This document shows, one piece after another, positions 1 to 8,814 of a stretch of DNA of 63,087 nt. The translations under genes and the position numbers were made by a program. This DNA comes from Bacillota bacterium (lineage in GTDB: Bacteria; Bacillota; Clostridia; Acetivibrionales; Acetivibrionaceae), in NCBI GenBank assembly GCA_023421115.1, contig JAEZUI010000149.1, positions 1-63,087 of the forward strand, given 5' to 3'. Positions within the stretch are counted from its first letter, which is position 1. Every line of letters starts with the position of its first letter. Below the pieces are notes generated by a model that saw nothing but the letters and a program-made list of their open reading frames with translations, did no database searches and was not told the origin of the DNA.

Positions 1-216
1 TTGGCTAGGAGGTTAGGTCAGTCCCCACAGAACTTCGGGAAGAAGCTAAAGCGTGAGACTATTACATTAGAAGAATGCCTTCACTGGACTCGTGAATATT
101 TGGAAAGAGCCAAGCAAGCCTTTGCTGAAGCTGGTGGAACTTATACCTTATCAAAGTCAGAAGAAAAGGTTGCTGACTTTGATGCTAATATCCAAATTAC
201 AATCGTATTGACCTAA
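1..216 (+). CDS. Partial small protein with HTH-like N-terminus
   Basis: The frame is open at the window edge, so the TTG at base 1 need not be the true start. The first ~25 residues (LGQSPQNFGKKLKRETIT) look like the recognition part of a small XRE-type helix-turn-helix. The remainder (residues 34-71, with AFAEAGGTYTLSKSEEK) is unlike the usual tail of such regulators, so this may be a fusion product. It stops next to a remnant in another frame (219-440), which fits a decayed locus. Function is not assigned beyond possible DNA binding. Confidence 0.4.
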   Translation: MARRLGQSPQNFGKKLKRETITLEECLHWTREYLERAKQAFAEAGGTYTLSKSEEKVADFDANIQITIVLT

Positions 217-218
217 GT

Positions 219-440
219 AAGTTTTCGTGCGGTGAAAAATACACTATCGTTTATTACAGAGAAATATATAATTTTTTTGTTGAGAATAGAAACCTGTTTG
301 ATGAGGTGCCTTACTTTGATGATTTCATTAATGCAATGTATAAGCACACAAAGGACTACGATAATGATCTAGAGGAAGAAATGCAAAGAAGATTTCAAAA
401 TACTATTTGCAAGGCAAAAAAGGGTTCAGGAGGCCAATGA
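219..440 (+). pseudogene. C-terminal remnant of an unidentified protein
   Basis: A 73-codon open frame with no start codon runs from just after the previous stop to TGA at 438-440. It has protein-like composition (GEKYTIVYYREIYNFF, then KHTKDYDNDLEEEMQRRF). It reads like the acidic, aromatic-rich C-terminus of a larger protein, possibly a PD-(D/E)XK-type nuclease, but this is only an impression. Its end overlaps the ribosome site of the next gene. Confidence 0.35.
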
Positions 441-442
441 TT

Positions 443-1450
443 ATGAAGATACATTATTTCCAAAGATACCATGAGAAAGAAAATGTTGCTACAGCAAATA
501 CGATGTTGCTATTGTCTCGGCTTTATTCATACTCTTCAGATAAGTTCTTTCGCTTTTTGAAATCCGAGTTCTTCTCTGATGCATTTGAACCATAGATTGT
601 TTTCAATCTTCAGGAAAAAAGTGTCGAGAGTATCCCGGATGCTACTATTACACAGGAAAGCTTTAAAATTGTTGTTGAGACAAAAATGTCGGACTGGTTT
701 TATTCGGATCAGCTGCTACGTCATTTGAAATCTTTCAGTGATGAAAAGTATAAAGTGATGATTACTTTGGCACCGGAGTTGATGAATCCAGAAAAGAAAA
801 AAGAATTTGAAGAGCAGCTGAAGGAATATAACACCACGCAGATATATCCGATAATGCATGTTAATACAACCTTCGAAGGGATTATTGATGCGATACGGGA
901 TGTTATTGATGACAAAGATTATGAAATGCAGGAGGTTCTAGACGATTATCTAAATTACTGCTACAACGATAAGCTCATCATTGTGTCGGATGCGTGGAAG
1001 CGCATGAGAGTGCAACTGGCAGGTACCACATTTAATTTTAATGTTAGTGAAAATCTTTACTATGACAATATTGAACGTGGATTTAGTGCACATGATTATC
1101 TTGGGCTGTATAAAGAAAAAAGTGTAAGAGCCGCTGGAAAAATTACTGCAATCATTACAGCAGTTACTATGGAAGATGGCATTGAATATAAAACTGAATT
1201 AGGTAAATTGACCGATGAAAGAAAGCAGCAAATATGTAAGGCGATAGAAGACGGAAAGAACTATGGCTATGTAATGACCGGCGAAAGATATTTCTTTGTT
1301 GATAAATTCTACGAGACAGATTTCAAGAAGATAACACCTAGAGCACCAATGGGTACACGAGTATTTGATTTATCACAAGTTCTGGAGACAGAGAATTTAC
1401 CTGAAATACAGGAAATCGCTGAACTTCTTAAGACTAAAACATGGGGTTAA
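443..1450 (+). pseudogene. PD-(D/E)XK-like nuclease gene with in-frame amber stop
   Basis: AGGAGG at 428-433 lies 9 nt before ATG 443. The frame runs 50 codons to TAG at 593-595, then continues in the same frame to 1450, about 335 codons in all. Just after the stop is a candidate PD-(D/E)XK core: D66 in SIPDATI, then E79 and K81 in IVVETKM. This suggests a DNA endonuclease of the restriction/defence type. One base change (GAG or CAG to TAG) would explain the break. A 254-codon product could start at ATG 686, but it would lack D66 and E79. Three unrecognised genes follow in the same direction. Confidence 0.65.
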
Positions 1451-1468
1451 TTATTGGAGGGAACGGAT

Positions 1469-1816
1469 ATGTATTTGGGTTCATTAGAAGGACGTCGAGC
1501 TAGAGGCAATGAAATAAAACTTGTAACGGCTGCTTTATATGAAGCGAAAGTTAAGGACGAAGAAATCCTGCGTGTATTGATGAAAGTATGTGATGCAGAT
1601 AGAGAGGAAGCAACTAATGCATTTCGTAATGAAAAGTTCAAGTTGTATCCTTGTAGAGAATTGTATCAATACCTGATTCTAGAAAAAGGCTTTGAAGAAC
1701 ATGATGCTGATGTGTTTATTCACAATAAAGCTATACGCGCTTTGGCTGACAACAGGGAGCTAAGTAAATTATCACCAGCTAAAATGTTTGACGCTATTAA
1801 TAAGGTAAATAAATAG
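1469..1816 (+). CDS. Unrecognised 115-residue protein
   Basis: The start is ATG 1469, because GGAGG at 1456-1460 sits 8 nt upstream; an in-frame TTG at 1454 overlaps that site and is unlikely. The product is soluble, charged and helical, with a basic patch near the start (LEGRRARGNEIK) and a regular DEEILRVLMKVCDADREEA segment. No catalytic motif or membrane segment is visible and I do not recognise the family. It lies 18 bases after the broken nuclease gene and 31 bases before the next gene, so the genes probably share a transcript. Confidence 0.6.
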   Translation: MYLGSLEGRRARGNEIKLVTAALYEAKVKDEEILRVLMKVCDADREEATNAFRNEKFKLYPCRELYQYLILEKGFEEHDADVFIHNKAIRALADNRELSKLSPAKMFDAINKVNK

Positions 1817-1847
1817 TAGAGGAAGAGAAAAAGTTTGAGGTGTTCGT

Positions 1848-2684
1848 ATGCTTGCTATTGAGGAATACATTGCTCGAAGGAAAAAAGAAGATAAGATTAA
1901 TGAATTTGATATTGATGCACGTACTCAAAATATGAAAATCTGTGTTGATTATGTATTCGAATATTTTAACAACTATCTGAATACTACGGAAGCTGAAGAA
2001 AAAACAGTACTGCATAATGAAAAGCTGGAGAAGTATCGTAAGCAGCTAAGAGAGTATGAGCCTGAAGTTAGAGAATGGGCTGTTGGCATTTATAATGAAT
2101 ATGGGAAGCAAATACATAAATACGTTGGAAATATTATAAAAGAGAATGAGTTTTTCTTTCTTTATAATGCGGATAGTGAATTTAGAAATGCTTCATATGA
2201 TTGCTATTCACAGCTCATTAAAAGGTTACCGTTTCTTAAGGATCAGACAGAGATGCTTTTTCTTCTTATAAAAGACTATCATAGGGTAGAAAGCGAGCAA
2301 AGGTTTAATTTGGGGATACCATCAATATCAGAAGAAGTAACTGACTGGGTTGATAAAACCTGGGCAAAACATCAGGTTAATCTTCTTGCTTTTGCTTATG
2401 ATTGGATAAGCAGTTTTTATGATAATGAGGATATTTGGCCTTCAACTCATAGAAAAAAGAGCCAGTATACATGGAGAAAGTATGATTATGATTACCGGCA
2501 AAAAAGTAATCTTTTCAATCTGGATTCTCTGTATAGAAAGATGCCTAAAAAATCTTTCACAAAAGGGAGAAAGCAGGAATTTGAGATTTTATTTATGTAC
2601 TATTGGATACATGACATGGAAGGCGATAATGATTATTGGCAGGAGTATTTAGAGGCAGTTTTACCCGGCTTAAAAAGAGAGTAA
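1848..2684 (+). CDS. Unrecognised 278-residue helical protein
   Basis: ATG 1848 follows a GAGGTG ribosome site. The protein is soluble, rich in aromatic and charged residues, and probably mostly helical. Residues ~50-80 (EAEEKTVLHNEKLEKYRKQL) could form a short coiled coil. The C-terminal third has tryptophans and a WRKYDYDYRQKSN stretch. No nuclease, ATPase or methylase motif was found. It lies between two other unknown genes on the same strand behind a PD-(D/E)XK-like gene. That context suggests a defence or mobile-element role, but this is only inference. Confidence 0.6.
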   Translation: MLAIEEYIARRKKEDKINEFDIDARTQNMKICVDYVFEYFNNYLNTTEAEEKTVLHNEKLEKYRKQLREYEPEVREWAVGIYNEYGKQIHKYVGNIIKENEFFFLYNADSEFRNASYDCYSQLIKRLPFLKDQTEMLFLLIKDYHRVESEQRFNLGIPSISEEVTDWVDKTWAKHQVNLLAFAYDWISSFYDNEDIWPSTHRKKSQYTWRKYDYDYRQKSNLFNLDSLYRKMPKKSFTKGRKQEFEILFMYYWIHDMEGDNDYWQEYLEAVLPGLKRE

Positions 2685-2720
2685 TATTGATTTCGGTTGG
2701 AGGTAGGAGGTTATAAATGA

Positions 2721-3986
2721 TTGTGTGAAAAGAAAGATTTGTCATATCTAATTGATAGAATAGTAGCTTCTAATCTGTTTCGAGAGGCAAATTATTATTT
2801 TAGGAGTATGAAGAAACAGCCTCATGGCGGTGTGGCACATATCTTTTATCCTAATATATATTTAAAGCATTATGCTGCTGATACATTTCAGTTATTTACT
2901 CATGAACCGGATAATATACCGTATTTTTTATCAGCATTAGTTGAAGAGGCTTATCATGAGTACTTGAAATGTGAAGTGGATATTGAAGAATTATGTTGGC
3001 TATGCTTTGATGATAATAATTTTTGGTATGCTGGTTTTCGTTTATTGAAACCTAAAAAAGAGTATGAAGGAATAAATAAAGATGCCCCAATACTCTGGAC
3101 TGTTATATCATCAAAGTTAAGATTTCAGGACTATTTTGATTTTGACCATAAGTTGTTGGTGTATGCATTGGTATGTTACCTAATAAAAAGTAAAATGATA
3201 GAAATTGAAGGTATCACAGAAATATGCAGACATGAAGTATTAAGAAATCCTCATAATAAATATGGATTAAGTCTAGTAAGTGAAGCCAAGTTTTTGCGAC
3301 AAGGTTTTGTTATTGGTGGGATATATTACCTTTATAATATATTCTTTGATACTACAATTGGAGCTGCTACTGATGATGTTCCGTATACCATTAAAATAAT
3401 TAACGAAGAAATTGATAATAAAAAACTTTTTCTTAGATGCGACGAAAAAGTAGCTGTACCATCACATGAAATGATAAGTACTGCGACTATGGATTTTCAA
3501 AAGTATCGTGGAATAACAGTTGATTTTGGCGATATAGAAAAGCTAGTCACTAAAAAGGAAATCATAGCTCACTATAATCCTAAATACCTCGATAAGGTTG
3601 TTATGATAATTAAGCCGGATATAGATAAAGAGGGTTGCAGTTTTTATCATATTGAGGTTGAAGAGCTATGGAGTCCAGAAAAAGTCAGAGATAATTTTGT
3701 AATTACAAATTATGTTCACGCACAATACTATCCAGGTAAAAATGTCTTTAATCATATTGATTTTTCCGTAAATCAGTACTCAAAAGCAATCTTTGAAGAA
3801 AAGTTTAGAGATGCAGTGACAGACACGAAAGTACCAATTGATAAATACGGTGATGAACATTATAAAATCTGGTGTGTTGAAAGCGAAGCGATTGAAATAA
3901 GTACTTGGAGTAAACTCGTTTGTGCCACACTTGATGAACCTTTTAGGGACTTATTCATAGAAATGTTTTCCTTGAATATCGATTGA
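2721..3986 (+). CDS. Unrecognised 421-residue protein with odd start
   Basis: The long frame can only begin at TTG 2721. An ATG at 2717 is ideally placed after GGAGG (2706-2710) but is in another frame and stops after three codons (ATG ATT GTG TGA). Either TTG is used or the gene has lost a base right at its start. The product has many Tyr, Phe and Trp residues and several short hydrophobic stretches (GGIYYLYNIFF near residue 200) but no clear membrane topology. The C-terminal half (VVMIIKPDIDKEGC, FYHIEVEELW) reads as a beta-rich domain. I do not recognise the family. It closes the three-gene run that starts at 1469. Confidence 0.55.
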   Translation: MCEKKDLSYLIDRIVASNLFREANYYFRSMKKQPHGGVAHIFYPNIYLKHYAADTFQLFTHEPDNIPYFLSALVEEAYHEYLKCEVDIEELCWLCFDDNNFWYAGFRLLKPKKEYEGINKDAPILWTVISSKLRFQDYFDFDHKLLVYALVCYLIKSKMIEIEGITEICRHEVLRNPHNKYGLSLVSEAKFLRQGFVIGGIYYLYNIFFDTTIGAATDDVPYTIKIINEEIDNKKLFLRCDEKVAVPSHEMISTATMDFQKYRGITVDFGDIEKLVTKKEIIAHYNPKYLDKVVMIIKPDIDKEGCSFYHIEVEELWSPEKVRDNFVITNYVHAQYYPGKNVFNHIDFSVNQYSKAIFEEKFRDAVTDTKVPIDKYGDEHYKIWCVESEAIEISTWSKLVCATLDEPFRDLFIEMFSLNID

Positions 3987-4090
3987 TATGTTCCCGTATA
4001 CCGAAGGTGCAAAAATCATCGTGGATATGTTTCCGAGAACGGACATACTCATAAGACATTCCTTCTGTCCTCTCGAGCCATTGTGAGGAT
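3985..4090 (+). repeat. Scar repeat copy A (GATATGTTYCC family)
   Basis: Two GATATGTT(T)CC units lie 39 bases (13 codons) apart at 3985 and 4024, followed by CTCGAGCCAT at 4072. Read as protein the units give DMFPYT and VDMFPRT. Related DNA occurs at 13274-13360 and 21623-21710. The encoded signature resembles the DMFPxTxHVE C-terminus of RlmD/RumA-type 23S rRNA methyltransferases, so these may be scars of insertions at such a 3' end. Confidence 0.45.
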
Positions 4091-4279
4091 TGAACGGGCC
4101 TGAATCCGTTGTGGCTCAATGGATTATGGTATTTTTATATTATTTGATTATTAGGTGACCCTTGAAGCGACAAAAAAGATGACATAACCTGCAAACGAAG
4201 TGAAGACAAGTTTAGTGGATTGTTTCTTAGAACTGTGAATAAAAATCTATCGAAAGAAAATAATAAATTTTAATTGAAC

Positions 4280-4315
4280 TTTCGTTACAAATAATATATA
4301 TTAATGGTAACGAAA
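4280..4315. promoter_or_regulatory. Inverted repeat upstream of the abiEi-like gene
   Basis: TTTCGTTAC (4280-4288) and GTAACGAAA (4307-4315) are perfect 9-bp inverted arms around an AT-rich spacer that contains a -10-like TAATAT. The site lies just upstream of the antitoxin start at 4340. AbiEi antitoxins are known to autorepress by binding inverted repeats, so this is a good operator candidate. Confidence 0.55.
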
Positions 4316-4339
4316 CGATGCTGGATTGGAGGTGCAAAT

Positions 4340-4963
4340 TTGAAGAGAGAAATTCACTTATCCAAAATTCGTGATCGCATCACAGAATCTAAAGAAGGCA
4401 CTATTTTTGTTCATTCAGATTTTAAAGATATTGCTGATCGTGATGTAATTAAAATGGCGCTATCTCGCTTATGTGATGAACAAATAATCAGAAGAGTTAT
4501 ACGTGGAGTATACGAGTATCCGCAATATAGTAACCTGCTACAGGAATTTGTGGTGCCTTCTCCAGACAAAATTGCACAAGCGCTGGCAAGAAATTATGGT
4601 TGGACCATTGTTCCATGCGGAGACACAGCGCTAAATTTACTAGGTTTGTCTACACAAGTTCCAAATGTTTGGTCCTACGTTAGCGATGGACCTTATAAGA
4701 ATTATGAATTTAATGATGTTTATTTAAAGTTTAATCATACCACAAATAAAGAAATTACCAGAATTTCTTATAAAACTGCGCTGATAATTCAAGCCCTTAA
4801 AACACTGGGTAATGACAAAGTCGATGATAAGGTTATTTTAAAACTGTCAAGGGTATTATCAAATGATCAGAGGGAGATGCTACTTTCGGAATGCCAGTAT
4901 ATTACTTCATGGATATATGAAGCATTGAAAAAAATTGTAAAGCAAGGTGATATGAATGCTTAA
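4340..4963 (+). CDS. AbiEi-like type IV antitoxin (DUF6088-type)
   Basis: Predicted antitoxin of an AbiE-type abortive-infection toxin-antitoxin pair. The N-terminal ~75 residues form a winged-helix-like segment (IADRDVIKMALSRLCDEQIIRRVIRGVYEYP), followed by the family's VPSPDKIAQALARNYGW and GDTALNLLGLSTQVP blocks. GGAGGT at 4327-4332 places the start at TTG 4340, not at the in-frame ATG 4304 upstream. It overlaps the toxin gene by 8 bases, which is usual for co-translated pairs. The antitoxin represses its own operon and counters a nucleotidyltransferase toxin in the cytoplasm. It appears intact although its partner is broken. Confidence 0.8.
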   Translation: MKREIHLSKIRDRITESKEGTIFVHSDFKDIADRDVIKMALSRLCDEQIIRRVIRGVYEYPQYSNLLQEFVVPSPDKIAQALARNYGWTIVPCGDTALNLLGLSTQVPNVWSYVSDGPYKNYEFNDVYLKFNHTTNKEITRISYKTALIIQALKTLGNDKVDDKVILKLSRVLSNDQREMLLSECQYITSWIYEALKKIVKQGDMNA

Positions 4964-5871
4964 AATCGCAAACTTATCAGTTAAAGACAGGGAAGCTTTA
5001 TTCAGAAATACAGCACAGAAATGTGGTATGAATGAAGCAATTGTCGAGAAAGATTTTTGGGTTTGTTGGGCAATGAACTATTTGTTCCAGCTTTCTAAAT
5101 GGAAAAACCACCTTGCGTTTAAGGGTGGTACAAGCCTGTCAAAAGGCTATGGACTGATCGAGCGCTTCTCAGAGGATATTGACTTGATATTGGATTGGAG
5201 ATTATTAGGTTATTATATAGTTGAACCTTGGAATGAACGCAGTAAAACAAAGCAAGACCTATTTAACAAAGAAGCAAATACTAAAACCTCTATTTTTCTT
5301 AAGAATGAATTTATACCTTCCTTAAATTATGATTTTAACCACATGCTAAATGAATCATATAGCTTGGATATAGATGCCGTTGATCCTCAGACTGTGAATT
5401 TCGCTTATCCGCAAATCTTTCAGGATTCTGCAATTCTAAAAGTTATCCGTATGGAGATAGGTTCATTGGCAGCATGGACACCTATACAAAATAAAATAAT
5501 TACCTCTTATGCTGCTGAAAAATATTCACACATTTTTAATATACCTTCAACCAGCGTGTTATGAAAGGTATTCTCGACATTATTACGATCTACATTGCAT
5601 GAACAATTCTGCTGTGAAGTTAAATGCTTTTTCAGATTTAAAGTTATTAGAACGTGTAACAACCTTCAAAGCACGTTTCTATCCGGCTAACTCAGCTCGA
5701 TATGATCTTGCAAAGCCAAAAACAATGAAATTGATGCCGTCGGACGAGTGCATGGCTACACTTGAAAGCGATTATTCGCATATGCAAAATATGATTTATG
5801 GTCACAAACCAAATTTCTCAGAAATAATGAATTCCATTAAAACTCTAGAAACCGAAATCAATCAACTGTAA
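4956..5871 (+). pseudogene. AbiEii-like nucleotidyltransferase toxin, internal deletion and frameshift
   Basis: ATG 4956 opens a frame with the DUF1814/AbiEii signatures GGTSLSKGY (~residues 52-60) and RFSEDIDLIL. It runs to ...NIPSTSV and meets a stop at 5564. The family's C-terminus resumes in another frame at about 5552 (YERYSRHYYDLHCMN) and runs to 5871. The segment normally between them, which carries the TFWEKATILH-type third motif with its catalytic lysine, is missing. A single deletion of roughly 80-90 bases would explain both the loss and the frameshift. The truncated product keeps the first two motifs but should be inactive. Confidence 0.85.
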
Positions 5872-5953
5872 GATAAAAAAATATTTTAATCATAAATTTT
5901 TTTCTGAAAGTTAATTGCACAAATAATTTAGAGGATATGGAGTGACAAAATAA

Positions 5954-6451
5954 GTGAGAAATAAGAAGAATACATCGCATCCTAGAATGATAACGGAAAT
6001 AATGACACCAATGGAGCTTGAGAGGAATGACGGAGATGAGTTTTACCCGAACGGTATTTTTGAGTTTCATATCACCAGAATGAATGAGTATATTAATCAG
6101 CATCAGGGCGAATTTGAAAAAGTTGAAATTGATGTCGAGTTCTATTATCGCTATTTTAAGAATCATGATATTAATCAGATGTATGTTGAGCAAGCAAATC
6201 TTGAACGACCGGTCATTTTTGCTGAAATTACGCCGGACAGGCTATACAATGGCTATCTGGGAATTAGAGAAGATTACTATTCGAGAGGGTATAATCTTAT
6301 TGACGGGCATCATCGTATACATAAAGCGTATAAGTTAGGTATAAAGGCGATTTGGGCTTGGATAGTTCCGATGGAGCAGCATTATCGATTTATGTCCAAG
6401 GGATTCGAAAAATATAAGGAGTATTGGAACGGAAAGTTAAGTCAGGTGTAA
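5954..6451 (+). CDS. ParB-like (DGHHR) domain protein
   Basis: GTG 5954 is preceded by GGAG at 5939-5942; an ATG at 5937 stops after three codons. The 165-residue product contains a ParB/sulfiredoxin-like signature at residues 115-130, NLIDGHHRIHKAYKLGI, followed by WAWIVPM. Domains of this type bind nucleotide or DNA and are common in mobile and defence genes. The N-terminal half is acidic and unassigned. The gene ends 2 bases before the SWIM protein start, so the two are probably co-translated and may work together. The exact function is unknown. Confidence 0.6.
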   Translation: MRNKKNTSHPRMITEIMTPMELERNDGDEFYPNGIFEFHITRMNEYINQHQGEFEKVEIDVEFYYRYFKNHDINQMYVEQANLERPVIFAEITPDRLYNGYLGIREDYYSRGYNLIDGHHRIHKAYKLGIKAIWAWIVPMEQHYRFMSKGFEKYKEYWNGKLSQV

Positions 6452-6453
6452 AT

Positions 6454-8301
6454 ATGAGGAAAATTATTGATGCAGCAGATTTATTTAAACCCCATATCTT
6501 TGAAAGAGGAGAAGTAATCAGCTATACTGATGCAATTACAATCACACATCAGAGTGTAGATTTAATAAGTGCGGTAGTTGAAGGCACTGACGATTATGAT
6601 GTCCAAATAATGATGCAGAATGGCGATATTATCGATATGAGCTGTTCATGTCCTTATGCTGATTCAGGTGAAAACTGCAAACATATGGCAGCAGTACTCA
6701 TCCACTGTTTTGAATATTTAAATGATACCCCTGAGGAGGATGAGGAATCCATACATCTTCACACGGAGGCTTTGACTAGAGATCAATACAGTGTGCAAAC
6801 TGAAGAACTGGAAAAACTGATCAGACAAGAAGCCTATGATGATATTGTGGCTTTCTTGATTTCGGAAATGTTACGTGATTCGGAAATTAAGAAGAGTTTT
6901 CTTGCAAGGTTTTCTCCCAGACAGATAACTGTAAAAGATATGGTTGCAGATTTCAAATTGATATGTAACTTTTATATGGGACGAAAAAGGTTTATTGATT
7001 ATAGCCATGCTTCTCGATTTTTCGCTGAATTGGATGGATACTTGGATCGAGTCAATTCACTGATAGAAAACGGATTACTTCTGCAAGCAGCACAAGTAAT
7101 AGCAGGCATAACAAGAGGGTTTGACGATCTGACGTTGGATGATTCTGATGGCGGAACCACTGACTTTTATATGCGTGTTATTGAATTATTGAACTTCTTA
7201 CTGTCATGTGAAGATGAGGAGACCAATGACTTTGTTCTCGACTGGATTTCTCAGGCTATAGCAGATGAGGATAATTGGTATTTATCCGAAATGCTGCAAC
7301 CTGTTTGGGAATCGCAGTTCGATGAATCCGAGTTGATTGAAAAGAAGATTGAGCAAATCATGGGGCAATTAGGATTACTGATCAGTCAACCGGAGAAAAA
7401 AGTAGAGGATTATCAGTTCATTTCGAATCTGATTACGTTAGCTGAATTGAGGCTACAACGAGGGGATGGCGTGGGGGCTGTTGAAAGTATGCTGGCACCG
7501 TTTAGGTGTTCGTGTCGTATTTTAATCTGGTTGGTAAATTTGGCGGAATCTAATGGCAATCAGGAAAAGGAATATGAACTGCTTCAAGACGGATTGGCAT
7601 TGGCACAAAAGAAGCATCATCTTGGAATGATAAACGAATTTGGTGTGAAATTATGTAGCTTCTATCAACGAACGAATCAAATAGAACGTTATAAATTTAC
7701 CCTAAAAAATCTACTGCTGAGTAATCAACATCATTTAGAGTATTATTATGAATATAAAGCCCTTTTTGGTCAAGAAGAATGGATGCTTGAGAGAGAGACG
7801 ATTATTGGGAAATTTGAAAACCAATATAATAATGAGATTAAAGAAGTAACTTACAGGGATAATTTTCCTTCTTCAACAATTCTGCTTCCTTTTGAAGATA
7901 TAAACCCGGATAAACTAAAAATACTATCTTATACAACATATGAGAAGCTTGATAGTATAGATTTAGATTTAGAAAATGTAGAGGGAAAGCTAGAACAGCT
8001 TACGGACTTTGGAGACTTATCCATAAAAGTAGATGAGGTTTCTGAACACAGGTATTCACTGGATATATTATTTAAATCCGATAAAATAACACCAGTTGAT
8101 ATGAAGCTAGTATCAGAAGGAGAAGTATTAGATTATAAAAATTATTCTATTGGTGGAAGAGAAAACTCTGAGGGCAATGTAGAGGGAAATTTTATAAGAG
8201 TAAACCAATCGTTTGAAATAAACTCATTAAATGATAAATATACGCTTGAAATTTGGGGACACAAGGATAACAAAACAAATATTGAAATACCTATAAATTA
8301 A
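6454..8301 (+). CDS. SWIM zinc-finger domain protein
   Basis: ATG 6454 follows AGGTG at 6445-6449; the upstream in-frame TTG is unlikely. Residues 64-77 carry a SWIM zinc finger with CxCx8CxH spacing: C64, C66, C75, H77 in MSCSCPYADSGENCKHMAA. SWIM domains bind nucleic acid or protein and occur with SNF2 helicases and MULE transposases, but no helicase or nuclease motif is visible in the remaining ~530 residues. The middle is helical and repeat-like (residues ~200-480). The C-terminal ~100 residues look like a beta-rich domain. It forms a two-gene unit with the ParB-like protein and is followed by a strong terminator. Confidence 0.75.
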   Translation: MRKIIDAADLFKPHIFERGEVISYTDAITITHQSVDLISAVVEGTDDYDVQIMMQNGDIIDMSCSCPYADSGENCKHMAAVLIHCFEYLNDTPEEDEESIHLHTEALTRDQYSVQTEELEKLIRQEAYDDIVAFLISEMLRDSEIKKSFLARFSPRQITVKDMVADFKLICNFYMGRKRFIDYSHASRFFAELDGYLDRVNSLIENGLLLQAAQVIAGITRGFDDLTLDDSDGGTTDFYMRVIELLNFLLSCEDEETNDFVLDWISQAIADEDNWYLSEMLQPVWESQFDESELIEKKIEQIMGQLGLLISQPEKKVEDYQFISNLITLAELRLQRGDGVGAVESMLAPFRCSCRILIWLVNLAESNGNQEKEYELLQDGLALAQKKHHLGMINEFGVKLCSFYQRTNQIERYKFTLKNLLLSNQHHLEYYYEYKALFGQEEWMLERETIIGKFENQYNNEIKEVTYRDNFPSSTILLPFEDINPDKLKILSYTTYEKLDSIDLDLENVEGKLEQLTDFGDLSIKVDEVSEHRYSLDILFKSDKITPVDMKLVSEGEVLDYKNYSIGGRENSEGNVEGNFIRVNQSFEINSLNDKYTLEIWGHKDNKTNIEIPIN

Positions 8302-8383
8302 TATGTTTATTACTTGTTGGTATTAATAATAAAATTCCACTAAAATAAGTAAATGTTTTAGTTAATTAAAATTTTATACAAAT

Positions 8384-8430
8384 AAAAAGTGAAAATGATT
8401 ATAGTAATTATCAAGCATTTTCACTTTTTT
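8384..8430 (+). terminator. Rho-independent terminator after the SWIM gene
   Basis: AAAAAGTGAAAATG (8384-8397) pairs perfectly with CATTTTCACTTTTT (8416-8429), giving a 14-bp stem followed by T residues. The first 80 bases after the SWIM stop hold no gene. Confidence 0.85.
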
Positions 8431-8501
8431 ATTAGTTTTGTTACCATCAGACTGGCAATTCTTCAAGTTTTTTAAAACTTGTTCAATGGCAATTATAAAT
8501 C

Positions 8502-8810
8502 TTAATAAAAATTACGGTATTTTGGTTTTTTTCGAAAAGAAATAATACCGATTTTTGATTTTTGAATTGCTATGACCTCTTCTGATACAAGAAATATATC
8601 CGATAGATGCTGGTTGTGCTTCTTTTACAACTATGCAGCCTTGATGTAGAGCGGAACAAGAAAATGGGATGCAAATTCATCGGCTTCTTCCTCAAGGGCG
8701 GCTTTGTTAATGGATTTATCTTTTAGTTGCTCAAAATGGCCAAGTTCAATATGTCCAATTTCATGAGCTAATGAAAAATTTAGCCTTTTCTTTAGCAGAG
8801 GAGTATTTCT
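8502..8810 (-). pseudogene. ImmA/IrrE-type metallopeptidase remnant
   Basis: The minus strand encodes RLNFSLAHEIGHIELGHFEQ, then LEEEADEFASHFLVPLY, the HExxH zinc site and downstream EADxFA motif of ImmA/IrrE peptidases. The frame meets TAG at 8631-8633; family-like sequence continues past it (LSDIFLVSEEVIAI) to about 8502. There is no N-terminus: the fragment abuts a recombinase remnant on the other strand near 8812. In mobile elements ImmA cleaves a phage-type repressor; here it is non-functional debris. Confidence 0.7.
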
Positions 8811-8814
8811 ACGG

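Noticed and set aside
5858..6193. 111-codon minus-strand frame opposite the ParB-like gene
   Set aside because: It overlaps a plus-strand gene with a clear motif and ribosome site, and its composition is low-complexity Ile/Leu/Lys, which is typical of a shadow frame in AT-rich DNA.
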